Assembly: GCA_039925965.1 (NCBI GenBank)
Contig: JBDSXW010000050.1
Coordinates: forward strand, 30,755 to 94,754
Reading direction: 5' to 3'
DNA length: 64,000 nucleotides
From: JAZKFT01 sp039925965
GTDB lineage: Bacteria; Bacteroidota; Bacteroidia; Chitinophagales; Chitinophagaceae
Shown: positions 15,584 through 25,491 of the stretch, in pieces
Layout of the letters: every line of letters begins with the position of its first letter
How positions within the stretch are numbered: position 1 is the stretch's first letter
Notes under the pieces: model-generated
The model's input: only the letters and a program-made list of their open reading frames with translations
Databases searched by the model: none
What the model was told of the DNA's origin: nothing
Made by a program: the position numbers and the translations under genes

Positions 15584-16492
15584 TCACTTCGCAATAAAAT
15601 CACCCACAGCTTTCAAATAGTTTTGAAATCCCATTGTGTTAGGTACATTACTATGGCCTGCGCCCGGTATTCTATATGCCACTTTATACGTTCCCTGGTA
15701 ATTTTTATAGACCACTTCGCCCTGCGAGTTTATGGGTAGAAAGCTGTCATCTACGCCATGAATCCAGAAAAAGGGCTGTTGTACTTTTTTGATTAGTTCA
15801 GCATTGATTATTGTAAGGTTAGTAAAAAATGAACCAGCTAATGCCAGGCCGGAGGCATCTTGTACCATGGCTTGGGCGGAGGCCATGGGTGCTTCGAGCA
15901 TTAGTTTTGAAGGGGTAAGGCTTCGCGGCTCGGCTGTCAGTTTTACCGCAGGGGCAGTGCCGAGGCTGAAGCCATACATTACGAGGCGATTATTGTTTAA
16001 GCCGTTTGATTTTAACCATTGCAGGGCTGCGTCTACATCGGCATACAAACCATTTTCAGTTGGCTTTCCTTCTGATAGGCCATAGCCACGATAGTCTACC
16101 ATCATTACGCCATAATGGTTCTTGCTTTTGGTGTTCGCGAGGAGTTGGGCCCTAGGCCAATAAAAATCCATATGGTCTTTGTTGCCATGGCAATACATGA
16201 TTACGGTGTCTATAGCGATCTTGCTTACGTCTCCGATGTATACACCAAAAATTTTTGTTGGAGCGGCCTCGCCGCTTGCCTGGGAAATCAGGGGTACTAT
16301 TCTCACCAGGTTAGTGGGTATTTTGTAGGAACCATCCAGACGGAAGTCTGTATCGCCGGTATAATCGTCTAATTTATATTCACTGATCTTATTTTTGTTT
16401 GCATTAAACAAATTATCATCCAGTCGCAGGCAGCCTGGCAGCAACGCGATAATGGCGATACACATTATGCTTGTATAAAATATCTTTTTCAT
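15584..16492 (-). CDS. Alpha/beta-hydrolase lipoprotein
   Basis: 302 residues. A lipoprotein signal (IIALLPGC, Cys21) anchors the protein. The hydrolase core shows the oxyanion region VIMYCHGNKDHMDFYWPRAQ, MMVDYRGYGLSEGKP, nucleophile elbow GFSLG, acid WIHGVDDSFLP and His in GAGHSN, so the Ser-Asp-His triad is complete. The layout resembles BEM46/ABHD-type serine hydrolases. The substrate is unknown. It lies 7 bp after the lipoprotein gene at 16500-17153, in one operon. Confidence 0.83.
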   Translation of the reverse strand: MKKIFYTSIMCIAIIALLPGCLRLDDNLFNANKNKISEYKLDDYTGDTDFRLDGSYKIPTNLVRIVPLISQASGEAAPTKIFGVYIGDVSKIAIDTVIMYCHGNKDHMDFYWPRAQLLANTKSKNHYGVMMVDYRGYGLSEGKPTENGLYADVDAALQWLKSNGLNNNRLVMYGFSLGTAPAVKLTAEPRSLTPSKLMLEAPMASAQAMVQDASGLALAGSFFTNLTIINAELIKKVQQPFFWIHGVDDSFLPINSQGEVVYKNYQGTYKVAYRIPGAGHSNVPNTMGFQNYLKAVGDFIAK

Positions 16493-16499
16493 AAGGATT

Positions 16500-17153
16500 T
16501 TAAAATTTTCGGGTTACACCAAAATAAATTCCGAAGGCGCCATGTTTATTAATGAGAGATTTATAATCGACCACGCTGGCATTGGAAACATTCGCAGCCA
16601 CCATTTTTGCTTCTATATTATAATTCCATTTTTTGCGTACCAATGTTTCGCCGATCATAGGTGTTAGGATCCAATGATGGGGCTGGTCTTCGTCCAAGGT
16701 TCGTTTGCTTTGCAATTCAAACCAATTGCAGAGGCCGACGTAGAAAAAACTCCTTCCATTGTTATGGTCCCAAAAGGCATTTACATCTAGCTGTGGATAC
16801 AACCTCGCTTCATTTTTCCGGTAGATAATGTTTAAGACCGGGTTGATACTAATCGCCGGAATGCCGCCCTTTTGCTTTAGCAACTGTTTTGTTGCCCCCA
16901 ACTCTAATTGCAGGTTTCCGTACAATGCCGAGGTGATATTAAGTGAGGCAAATCCAGTGAGGGAACTGTCGATACCATAGCCATAGGTAGCCGTGATAAA
17001 TGGCATGGGAATGGGAACACTTTTGTAATCAATCACTGGTCCACCCAGTGAAAAGTTTACGGCTTGTTGCTTTTTGGCTAATGGCTTTACAAACCGGGTG
17101 GGTGCACAGGAACAGAGAAAGCAGACAGCACTGGCTAAAAGAATATTTTTCAT
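16500..17153 (-). CDS. Outer-membrane-type lipoprotein of unknown function
   Basis: 217 residues. The signal MKNILLASAVCFLCSC ends in a lipobox-like cysteine. The rest has alternating hydrophobic/aromatic strands and ends in Phe (GIYFGVTRKF), features of a small outer-membrane beta-barrel or barrel-like domain. No known family was recognised. It is the first gene of a two-gene minus-strand operon with the alpha/beta hydrolase. Confidence 0.65.
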   Translation of the reverse strand: MKNILLASAVCFLCSCAPTRFVKPLAKKQQAVNFSLGGPVIDYKSVPIPMPFITATYGYGIDSSLTGFASLNITSALYGNLQLELGATKQLLKQKGGIPAISINPVLNIIYRKNEARLYPQLDVNAFWDHNNGRSFFYVGLCNWFELQSKRTLDEDQPHHWILTPMIGETLVRKKWNYNIEAKMVAANVSNASVVDYKSLINKHGAFGIYFGVTRKF

Positions 17154-17305
17154 GTTTTTATAATAAGTGTTGGCAGGTTATAGATGGCGTTTCAAAGACC
17201 GCCTTGCAGCGTATTTAATTATTTTACCTGTAAGAAAAGACCCCTCTTTCCGGCATCACCCATTCGAAGATGATGTGCTGTTGCTTGGGTTACCCACTGA
17301 GAGGA

Positions 17306-19336
17306 TCACCATACATTCAGTAGATGCAGCCGCCATCCGTCCTGAAAGACATTATCGTAATACTCACGGAAATCTTTATATTTTGCCTCGTACAATTGAA
17401 ATTCACCAGCGCTACTTTTCTTCCAAACGGCGGTATATAAAGTCTTGCCATTTACCACACAATTACTCAGCAGCGAAAGACGCCAGCCCTGTGGCCAAAG
17501 CTCATTGTATTTGTTTTTGAAATCCGTATAGTTCCAGCCATATACCTGTGTTTCGGTTTGGGTGCCCGGCGTAAATACTGCACTATAACGCACCCCGCCG
17601 GGGATATTGAACATCCGGATCTGATTGAGGCGCCAGCCCTTTGGCCAAAGTTCGTCGTATTTTTTTTTCAGGTCTTCATAGGTCCAGCCCAAAAGTTGCA
17701 TTTCCCCCTCATTGCCCTTTTTCCAAATGGCTGTATATAATGGTTTGCCGTTGAGGACACACACGTCAAGCAGTTTTATGCGCCAGCCCTGTTTAAAGAG
17801 TTCATCATTTTTCTTTTGATAATCTTCCAGCGCCCAACCATAGACCTGCGTTTCCAATTCATTGCTTGGTTTCCATACAGCAGAATAACGAAGCGTACCG
17901 TTAAGGACATGAGTACTGATAGCGCTTAAGCGGTAGCCTTTGTTCCACAGGTCATCATATTTTGTCTTCAACTGATCATAGGTATATCCATAACATTGAA
18001 CTTCCCCGGCCGCTGTATTTTTGAAGACGGCAGACACTGTATATGGCAGATCGTCTGCAAGTGGAATGCGAATGACTTCGCCCTTTTGCGGAATCCCGCG
18101 GCTGACAAATTTCCAGGTGCCATTGGCCTGTTTTACTTCATAATTTGAAAACGCTATGGGGAAGGTGATAAAGCCAGCCGTACCATCGGGCTTATCGGTA
18201 ACGGCTAAATGAATATGGTAAGCACCCACTGCAGCCCCCACATCGCCTGTTACTGCCAGCGCCTGGCCGTAAAGGGGCTGGTCGTTGACCTTTACTGTAG
18301 AACTATTTTTTTGAATATGCAGGTAGGCGCATACTTCATTAGGACCTTGTTGTATCTCCACCATATTGGAAGGCGATTCTCCGCTTGTCTTGCTTTGATT
18401 TACCGTGATTACCTTGCCCGAGGCACTCGCCTTAACCGAGGCCCCATTTGTTCCGTTAGGATAAATTCCTGCCTGGGGTTGATTGTTGACCATAAAGTCC
18501 CAACAAAAAGAAGCATACCCAGAATGCGAACCTAGCACATCATCATTACCCTGAATCACATACCATTCTTCGCCGCGTTTGAACGGTAATTGCATGCTTT
18601 TCTGGGCCGTAGGCAGGGGCAGGCTGGCTGCATCATTGGTCTTATTGCTGGAAATCTTTACCAATGCAGCACTTCCTTTTAGCGTGGTTGTATTGTTGAA
18701 ATCAAGGGTGGCCCAGGGTGCTACTGTGCTGAACGTTGAAATGTCTTTATTAGCATACAGGCTAGCCACCTGAGCTGGAGACAGAGCGGTTTTAAATACA
18801 GCAATATCATCTACGAGTCCATAAAACTGGGCGTTGCGTCCACCTGTGGTTTGCCCTGTTGTTCTTTTACCAATCCGCAGGGTGCCATTTGGCAGTTGCG
18901 GATCCGTTTTGCTATAGGAGATATTGCCTTTTTCAACCCCATTCACATAGATCTTACAAGACATATTACTACCATTCTCAGTGGCTACCATGGCAATATG
19001 CGTCCACTCACCTGTTGTATAATTATAAGTGATGGTGGTGGTGCTGGTTCCGATATTGAGTAATAGGCTGGCCACCCCGAGTGTATTTGTTTTATAACCC
19101 ATCCCCGCAAAATAAGTGCCCGTGCCGTTTTCTGCGATAACGGGGCCCTCATAGGCCTGGGGGAACTGCATCATGCAACGGTAGGCGATGGAATGGCTAG
19201 TTTTGATAAAATCACTGAACTTGATATTTGTTTCGGCATAACCTGTCCAACTAACAGCCAGGGCCTTTTGTGCTTTTGCAGGTATACAGACAGCCGACAG
19301 CAAGCCCAGTACGATAACGAGAAATAATTTTTTCAT
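17306..19336 (-). CDS. Secreted LamG-M23-like protein with BTRD tandem repeats
   Basis: 676 residues from the ATG at 19336; 42 codons further upstream are open but lack a signal peptide, whereas MKKLFLVIVLGLLSAVCIPA is a good one. Residues of about 30-230 form a LamG/concanavalin-like domain (TGEWTHIAMVATENG). About 260-410 resemble an M23 metallopeptidase, with SHSGYASFCWDF and AYHIHLAV as possible zinc ligands; the spacing is unusual, so activity is uncertain. The C-terminal 220 residues are five repeats of about 45 residues (YGWxxxDxxxKYxELWxxGWRL, then NGxxxYTAVWKK), the BTRD repeats also found in polyglycine hydrolases. It probably binds or trims a surface polymer. It follows the two-component pair at 19558-22467. 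Confidence 0.75.
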   Translation of the reverse strand: MKKLFLVIVLGLLSAVCIPAKAQKALAVSWTGYAETNIKFSDFIKTSHSIAYRCMMQFPQAYEGPVIAENGTGTYFAGMGYKTNTLGVASLLLNIGTSTTTITYNYTTGEWTHIAMVATENGSNMSCKIYVNGVEKGNISYSKTDPQLPNGTLRIGKRTTGQTTGGRNAQFYGLVDDIAVFKTALSPAQVASLYANKDISTFSTVAPWATLDFNNTTTLKGSAALVKISSNKTNDAASLPLPTAQKSMQLPFKRGEEWYVIQGNDDVLGSHSGYASFCWDFMVNNQPQAGIYPNGTNGASVKASASGKVITVNQSKTSGESPSNMVEIQQGPNEVCAYLHIQKNSSTVKVNDQPLYGQALAVTGDVGAAVGAYHIHLAVTDKPDGTAGFITFPIAFSNYEVKQANGTWKFVSRGIPQKGEVIRIPLADDLPYTVSAVFKNTAAGEVQCYGYTYDQLKTKYDDLWNKGYRLSAISTHVLNGTLRYSAVWKPSNELETQVYGWALEDYQKKNDELFKQGWRIKLLDVCVLNGKPLYTAIWKKGNEGEMQLLGWTYEDLKKKYDELWPKGWRLNQIRMFNIPGGVRYSAVFTPGTQTETQVYGWNYTDFKNKYNELWPQGWRLSLLSNCVVNGKTLYTAVWKKSSAGEFQLYEAKYKDFREYYDNVFQDGWRLHLLNVW

Positions 19337-19557
19337 AATGAAAGGGTTTTGGGGAGTGATTGGTGATTTTTTTGCGTGAAAATGCTTTCTCATAAGTTTT
19401 GTTTTATTAGTTTTTTGTCCACTTTGGCAAGCCTTATTGAAATGTTGTTTTTGCCGGATCAAAAGTGCAAAAAGAACATGGCTCTTACAATCGCATAGTC
19501 ATGCGTATTTACAGGGAACAATAAAAAAGGGGAAAGGGCCTGAGCAAACCAATTGGT

Positions 19558-20205
19558 TTACACCAACCTGTATTTTATAGCCTTTACTACAGCTTCGGAA
19601 CGGGAGTTTACCTGTAGCTTTTCATAGATGTTCCGGATATAGGTGCGAACTGTGTCGACGGAGATAAAATACTTTTCGCCGATCATTTTATAGGTGAGGC
19701 CCTGTACCAGGCCTTCAATAACTTCTGTTTCGCGTTTGTTTAACCGGATCTTATTGTCAGGAAGCGAGTAGCCTAATTTCATCAGGCCAAAAACCTTTCG
19801 GGCAATAGCAGGAGACATGGGGGATCCTCCATTGCATACCTGCCTGATGGCATCCATGATCAGCTCGGGAGATGAGCTTTTTAATAAGTAGCCAGAAGCG
19901 CCTGCCAGTATAGCTTCCAGCACTTTGTATTCATCTTCCAATACGGTTAAAATAATCACTTGGATATTGGCAGTAGCGGCGGCAGATTTTAACTGCATCG
20001 TACACTCTATGCCACTTAATTCCGGAAGGTCGATATCCATCAGAATCACATCAGGGATATCAGTACTTAAGGTTGCGAGTGCCACCGCACCTGAGTCGAA
20101 ATCGCCGGAACATTCAAAGTCAGGTGAGAAATTGAGCAATGATTGCAGTCCCTCCCGAAAGAGCTTATTGTCTTCAACAACGGCAACGCGAATGGGGATG
20201 GACAT
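19558..20205 (-). CDS. NarL/LuxR-type response regulator
   Basis: 215 residues. The receiver domain has VVEDNKLFREGLQ, phospho-acceptor Asp in VILMDIDLPELSG (about residue 56), IILTV and the conserved Lys in GYLLKSS. The C-terminal LuxR helix-turn-helix is LNKRETEVIEGLVQGLTYK, then a VDTVRTYIRNIYEKL recognition helix. It lies 126 bp downstream of the TPR histidine kinase, its likely partner. Its targets may include the neighbouring secreted BTRD protein, but no operator was identified. Confidence 0.9.
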   Translation of the reverse strand: MSIPIRVAVVEDNKLFREGLQSLLNFSPDFECSGDFDSGAVALATLSTDIPDVILMDIDLPELSGIECTMQLKSAAATANIQVIILTVLEDEYKVLEAILAGASGYLLKSSSPELIMDAIRQVCNGGSPMSPAIARKVFGLMKLGYSLPDNKIRLNKRETEVIEGLVQGLTYKMIGEKYFISVDTVRTYIRNIYEKLQVNSRSEAVVKAIKYRLV

Positions 20206-20331
20206 GATGGCTGAAAATATGAGTTGAATGAATTTAAATGCTGTGCCGGCGGGTGCTGTATTACTGCCGACAAGGTAACCAATGGTTGGATCCCTCCTAT
20301 TCGCATATATATGCGATAGTTCCTTCAGCGT

Positions 20332-22467
20332 CTAATCTACCGGGCAGGTAAAAATTATTTGTGAGCCCGATCCGGGACTTGACATGAGTGCTAATTTGCC
20401 ACCGCTTTGATGAGCTCGTTTCTGCATGTTCTTAAGTCCATTGCCGGCCTTTGCATGTAATGTATCAAAGCCAATTCCATTGTCTTTTACCAGCAGGTTT
20501 AGTAAATGGTTCTCTTTGGTAAAGTCAATGGTAATGGTAGAGGCGTTGGAATATTTAACGGCGTTATTAACGGCTTCTTTAAATACGAGGTACAAATTTT
20601 TACGTTTGTCCATTGAGAGGCGAGTGCTGTTAACTTTGTCCGAAACATTAAAATTTAATTCAATATTTTTAAGTTCCGCCAATGGCAAAGCGTACTCCCG
20701 CATCCTGAATACAACCTCCTCCATACTGTCTTTTTCGGGCTGGATGCTCCAGATCATGTCTTGCATAGATGACACAATAGCACGGGACGAAGTGCCTATC
20801 TGCGTAAGCATACTTTTCATTTTAACCGTATCGCCTGAATTATCCCACATGGCCATTTCGCTATGAAGGGCAATACTGCTCAGTGTAGAGCCGAGTTCGT
20901 CGTGGAAGTCGGCTGCAATATTTGACCGGATTTTTTCAAGCTCCAGTAATCTTTTAAGGCGATAGCGGCGATAATAAAAAACAAACGTAATGAGACTTAA
21001 CACAATACCCACAGCCAGCAATAGCTGGTTACGACGTTGCAGCGAAAGTTCCAGGTTTTTGAGTTGGTTCTGCTGGCTGAGGCTTTGCAATTTCATTTCG
21101 GTAACGACACTGGCTTTATTATAATTTTCAAGCGATAGTTGGCTAAGCGAATCTTTTTGTTTCAGGTTATTAAGTTGCAGGCGGTCTAATGATGTTTCTT
21201 TATTCATGTTTGCAAGCTGCAACAGATTGATGCGATTTTTATCCGTTAGCCCGGCGACCTGCAGTTTATTTAAGTCATTGTCTTTTTGAAGTGATACTAT
21301 TTCCAGCTGCTTTTTTTCGGTTTCCAATTCTGTTTTGTATGCGGCGTCCATTACAGCTATTCTTACAATGCTTGATTTTGAGGTGATACTGTCTTTTACC
21401 GATAGATATTTTTTAAAATATTCGTTTGCCAACTGGTAGTTGCCTGTTTTTTCATAACAATTGGCCAGCACCTGGTCCGTTAGCCATTCGATACTTTTTA
21501 TTTTGTACCGCTGGTTTAAGGCCAGGCAATTAAGACCATACCCGATCGCCGATTCATATTCGCCGGTTGCCTGCGATGCTGCAGCGAAATTACTAAAGCT
21601 ATACACCCGCCCCCGGGGATTGGCGGCAGTATCCTCCACCTCGTAAGCCTTTTTGTAATAAGTCATGGCATTAGCTGGTTCCTTTGCTTTTAAATAGACG
21701 TTACCTATGTTGTTATTGGCCAGCACCTGAAAAAAACGGCTGTTTGGGTTTTGAGATAAATAATCCTTGTAGTAGCCAATAGCAGCCTGGTAATTTCCGA
21801 GGTTCTCTTCTACATTGCCAAGGTTCATTAAAAGATCCACGATGGGGCCGGTTTTCAGGTGTAAGGCCTCATCGTAAGCCGGAAGCAAATATTTCCTGGC
21901 TTTTTCATATTCCTCAATCCGTTTGTAAATAAGGCCGATCCAGTTGTTTAGCTGCATTACCAAAAATGGATCATTTATATTGGCTGTTAGTTTTAAACCT
22001 TCCAGCAAATTTTCCATGGCCCTCGGGTAGTCAAATTTCGATACATACGTGACACCTAAACCAAACAGGTTTTTTGCTTCATTTTCAATATCCCCTGCTT
22101 TACGTGCATACGCTATGCCTTTCAAACTTAGTTCGAGCGCGGCGTCGAATTTTAGATGTTCGTGATTGAAACTTCCCAGGTCGTAACAGGCAGCAGCAGC
22201 TTTGGACCATTCTTTTGCATTTATAGCCGCCTCTAATGTTTGTTCGGTTGTAACTACTGTGGTGTCGGGATCTTCATCGAAGTTGTCGTAGTCATTTTCA
22301 GGTACAACTAAGCGTTCTTCTGAAGATTCATCATCTGTACCCGATCCGTTGTCGTAGTTCTGGCAATATTCATCTACAAGAAAATTGCCAGCGCCGTTTT
22401 TGACCGGTCCAATGGGAAGGCACAAAAAAAGCAACGATAGCAAGCCTGCTAAATGATATGAATGCAT
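20332..22467 (-). CDS. TPR-repeat sensor histidine kinase (HisKA_3 type)
   Basis: 711 residues. After a hydrophobic N-terminus (LAGLLSLLFLCLPIG) come several TPR units (about 75-380), a coiled-coil rich in Leu/Gln/Lys (about 395-480), one transmembrane helix (LLLAVGIVLSLITFVFYY) and a HisKA_3 domain with the phospho-His in FHDELGSTLSSIALHSE. The HATPase_c domain follows (NAVKYSN, DNGIGFD, GNGLKNMQKRA). The TPR part lies outside the cytoplasm and probably senses a protein or envelope signal. It is paired with the NarL-type regulator just downstream. Such TPR kinases are common in Bacteroidota. Confidence 0.9.
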   Translation of the reverse strand: MHSYHLAGLLSLLFLCLPIGPVKNGAGNFLVDEYCQNYDNGSGTDDESSEERLVVPENDYDNFDEDPDTTVVTTEQTLEAAINAKEWSKAAAACYDLGSFNHEHLKFDAALELSLKGIAYARKAGDIENEAKNLFGLGVTYVSKFDYPRAMENLLEGLKLTANINDPFLVMQLNNWIGLIYKRIEEYEKARKYLLPAYDEALHLKTGPIVDLLMNLGNVEENLGNYQAAIGYYKDYLSQNPNSRFFQVLANNNIGNVYLKAKEPANAMTYYKKAYEVEDTAANPRGRVYSFSNFAAASQATGEYESAIGYGLNCLALNQRYKIKSIEWLTDQVLANCYEKTGNYQLANEYFKKYLSVKDSITSKSSIVRIAVMDAAYKTELETEKKQLEIVSLQKDNDLNKLQVAGLTDKNRINLLQLANMNKETSLDRLQLNNLKQKDSLSQLSLENYNKASVVTEMKLQSLSQQNQLKNLELSLQRRNQLLLAVGIVLSLITFVFYYRRYRLKRLLELEKIRSNIAADFHDELGSTLSSIALHSEMAMWDNSGDTVKMKSMLTQIGTSSRAIVSSMQDMIWSIQPEKDSMEEVVFRMREYALPLAELKNIELNFNVSDKVNSTRLSMDKRKNLYLVFKEAVNNAVKYSNASTITIDFTKENHLLNLLVKDNGIGFDTLHAKAGNGLKNMQKRAHQSGGKLALMSSPGSGSQIIFTCPVD

Positions 22468-22676
22468 GCAAATCTGTTTATAAATGGGGACTGAATTCTA
22501 AAGTTAATTGATTGCATTTTGTGAACCAATTTTCGCAGTATAAAAGCTGTAAAGCTAGCAATTAACCCGAAGCCTGAGTTACTTGTCACGAGCGCCAGCA
22601 AAAATCCAGGGAGCAGTATGCCGCGTCAAAGTTCCTAAGTTTAAAAATGTCTGGATCGGCAATTACTTTCACAAAT

Positions 22677-23909
22677 TCAGACCAGCTTCTTCGCAACTTT
22701 CCCAATGGTAAGGCCTTGAACAATAATCGAGAACAGGACAATGATATAGGTTATGGTTACGAACATTTCGCCAAACATTTCTTTGGGTAGCGATAATGCA
22801 AGGGCCACCGAAATGCCCCCGCGCAAGCCGCCCCAGGTGAGGATTTCTACGGCGTTTTTTTCAAATGTCTTTTTGTATTTCAAGACCGTTATCGGCAACC
22901 AAACGGATACAAGACGGGCCAGTAGCACAATGACAATTGAGATCAGGCCCAGCCATAAATAAATCCAGGTGAAATTAATAACCAGCATCTCCATACCGAT
23001 CAACAAAAACAAAATGGCATTCATTATCTCGTCGATCATTTCCCAGAATTTATCTACGTAGTCACGGGTTTCATCACTCATACCCAACTTACGTCCCTTG
23101 TTGCCAATCATGATACCCGCAACCACCATCGCCAACGGACCGCTTACATGTAACTTATCGGCCAGCATATAGCCGCCCATTACAACTGCCAGGGTAATCA
23201 TCACTTCCACTTTGTAATTATCAATTGTTTTTAACGCCCAAAACCCTACATACCCCAGCAGGACCCCGAACAAAAGCCCGCCTCCCGCTTCTTTTAAAAA
23301 TGTCAGGAGGATATCAACTCCTGAAAGATTCTGAATACCAGCCTGGATGATTTCATAGATACTGATAAATACCACAACAGCCACTCCATCATTAAATAGG
23401 CTTTCACCACTGATTTTGGTTTCCAGTGACTTTGGAATATTGGCTTGCTTCAGGATTCCCATTACCGCAATCGGGTCGGTAGGTGAAATCAAGGCGCCGA
23501 ACAGCAGGCAATAAATAAAACCCACCTGTAAATGAAAAGCCATGCAAAGCAAGTATAGCAGGGAAGCAACGACGAAAGTAGAAATGAGCACCCCAATTGT
23601 GGAGAATGTAAGAATTGTAGTCCTTTCCTTTTTTATTTGGTTCATGTTAATATGGATGGAACCCGCAAAAAGCAAAAAGCTCAACATGATTTTCATCAAC
23701 ACGGTATAAAAATCGACCGACTTAATCAAATTTGTGGTATGGCTAAACCATGTAGCATTCACTTTGCCGAGCAAAACAATAATTAAAGAGGCAACCAATG
23801 CAATGATCATCACCCCGATGGTGTTCGGCAATTTCAAAACACGAAAATTGACATATCCAAACACGGCGGCCATCACGATTATAATAGCAAACGAATTATA
23901 CAATTCCAT
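22677..23909 (-). CDS. NhaP-type cation:proton antiporter
   Basis: 410 residues with about twelve membrane segments. The ion-site motif SPTDPIAVMGIL and SGESLFNDGVAVVVF are typical of the CPA1/NhaP Na+/H+ exchanger family; TWGGLRGGISVALALSLP is the conserved late helix with Arg. It exchanges Na+ or K+ for protons across the inner membrane and helps pH and salt balance. It is divergent from a second antiporter gene at 24191, across a 281-bp intergenic region. Confidence 0.9.
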   Translation of the reverse strand: MELYNSFAIIIVMAAVFGYVNFRVLKLPNTIGVMIIALVASLIIVLLGKVNATWFSHTTNLIKSVDFYTVLMKIMLSFLLFAGSIHINMNQIKKERTTILTFSTIGVLISTFVVASLLYLLCMAFHLQVGFIYCLLFGALISPTDPIAVMGILKQANIPKSLETKISGESLFNDGVAVVVFISIYEIIQAGIQNLSGVDILLTFLKEAGGGLLFGVLLGYVGFWALKTIDNYKVEVMITLAVVMGGYMLADKLHVSGPLAMVVAGIMIGNKGRKLGMSDETRDYVDKFWEMIDEIMNAILFLLIGMEMLVINFTWIYLWLGLISIVIVLLARLVSVWLPITVLKYKKTFEKNAVEILTWGGLRGGISVALALSLPKEMFGEMFVTITYIIVLFSIIVQGLTIGKVAKKLV

Positions 23910-24153
23910 ACTTCAAAATTAATTTTGCGAATTTACATTTATTTACCCCGGCAAAAAGCCTTATGCAAGAGATGTAGCTCAGCCGCAGCCCTATTAATTC
24001 CTTTGAGCTAATGGGTTCGCCCCGATTCGGGTAAATTACAGGCTATTCTATTCTTCCTCCTGCTAATTCCCTTTATAAACCATGCCTTTTGCCAGCTTCC
24101 CCGGTATTAATTCCGACCAATGCTGCGATACGGTTTTATTGTTGCGACATCCC

Positions 24154-24161
24154 TAAATTTG
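24154..24161 (+). promoter_or_regulatory. -7 promoter box TAAATTTG
   Basis: TAAATTTG matches the Bacteroidota -7 consensus TAnnTTTG and lies 30 bp before the antiporter ATG at 24191. A TTG lies upstream but the spacing is not ideal. Confidence 0.4.
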
Positions 24162-24190
24162 CCGGGCGGCAAAGAAAATGAAGGCCCATT

Positions 24191-25441
24191 ATGACGACAG
24201 CGATTATTATTACTTTATGTGTGTTATTACTTCTGGCCTATGTTTTCGACCTTACATCAGGTAGAACCAAAATACCTTCGGTGATTTTGTTATTGATTTT
24301 AGGGTTTGGTGCGAGATATCTTGCCCAACTGTTAGAACTAACCATGCCCGACCTCACGCCACTTTTGCCCATCTTTGGTACCATTGGGTTAATTCTAATT
24401 GTGCTGGAAGGGTCACTTGAGTTGGAGTTCAATAAGTCAAAGGCGCCACTCATTAGAAAATCATTTATAACTTCCCTGCTTCCGATGATTGCATTGGCTT
24501 TTCTGCTATCTTTTCTCTTTCAATATTTCGCAGGATCCACATTCAAAAATGGTTTGATCAACGCGGTCCCTTTTTGCATTGTGAGCAGTGCCATTGCAAT
24601 ACCCAGTGTAAAATCGCTTATAACTTTCGATAAAGAGTTCATCATTTATGAAAGCAGCCTGTCTGATATCCTTGGCGTATTATTTTTTAATTTTGTGTCC
24701 GTCAACAACAATATTGGCCTCCACTCCCTGGGAAATTTTGGATTAGAATTAATCGTTATAACCATTGTTTCATTCGTGGCTACGATCGGGCTTGCATTTC
24801 TGCTCAACAAGATCGACCACCACATAAAATTTGTTCCCATCATTTTACTGATCATTCTAATTTATTCTATCTCCAAGATTTACCACCTGCCGGCGCTCGT
24901 TTTCATTTTGCTTTTCGGATTGTTTCTTGGCAATCTTGACGAAATGAAGCATAATAAATGGATTAAGAAATTGAAGCCGGAAACACTGGACACAGAGGTT
25001 CAAAAATTTAAGGAATTAACGATCGAGGGCGCATTTTTAGTAAGGGCCATTTTCTTTTTGCTTTTCGGTTACCTGATCCAGCCTGCCGAGATTCTCAACA
25101 CCGGCACCTTAATTTGGGCGATTGTGATAGTAGCTGCCATTTTTCTTTTTAGGGCGGTCCAACTAAAACTTTCAAAGCTTCCATTTTTGCCGCTTTTATT
25201 CATTGCACCACGGGGATTGATCACTATTCTACTATTCCTTGCAATTGAACCCAACCAAAATATTCCTATCGTGAATAAATCATTAATCATACAGGTCATT
25301 GTACTTACTTCATTGGTGATGATGGTTGGGCTCATGCGAAATAAAAACGCGAGCGAGGAATTGGTGCCCAATACACTTGCAGACGATCATCAAAGCGCTT
25401 TTCCTGAGTCAATTAAGAATGAATCAAATAGGCAGGCATGA
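24191..25441 (+). CDS. Cation:proton antiporter (CPA family)
   Basis: 416 residues with about twelve hydrophobic segments. It belongs to the sodium/hydrogen exchanger superfamily but differs from its neighbour: the DP motif is replaced (SSAIAIPSVKSL), and ESSLSDILGVLFFNFV carries the candidate ion-binding acid. LLFIAPRGLITILLFLAI is the late conserved Arg helix. It may transport K+ or Na+ in exchange for protons. A short hydrophilic tail follows the last helix. It diverges from the NhaP-like gene and is followed by a convergent MscS gene, so the region looks devoted to ion and osmotic balance. Confidence 0.82.
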   Translation: MTTAIIITLCVLLLLAYVFDLTSGRTKIPSVILLLILGFGARYLAQLLELTMPDLTPLLPIFGTIGLILIVLEGSLELEFNKSKAPLIRKSFITSLLPMIALAFLLSFLFQYFAGSTFKNGLINAVPFCIVSSAIAIPSVKSLITFDKEFIIYESSLSDILGVLFFNFVSVNNNIGLHSLGNFGLELIVITIVSFVATIGLAFLLNKIDHHIKFVPIILLIILIYSISKIYHLPALVFILLFGLFLGNLDEMKHNKWIKKLKPETLDTEVQKFKELTIEGAFLVRAIFFLLFGYLIQPAEILNTGTLIWAIVIVAAIFLFRAVQLKLSKLPFLPLLFIAPRGLITILLFLAIEPNQNIPIVNKSLIIQVIVLTSLVMMVGLMRNKNASEELVPNTLADDHQSAFPESIKNESNRQA

Positions 25442-25491
25442 TAAGAATTGTTCTTTCAGGTAGATAAAGGGGAGACACAGGTAACGAATTT

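Noticed and set aside
23960..24060. Sequence with GATGTAGCTCAG and GGGTTCG considered as a tRNA
   Set aside because: The arms do not pair into an acceptor stem and no CCA-side stem is found.
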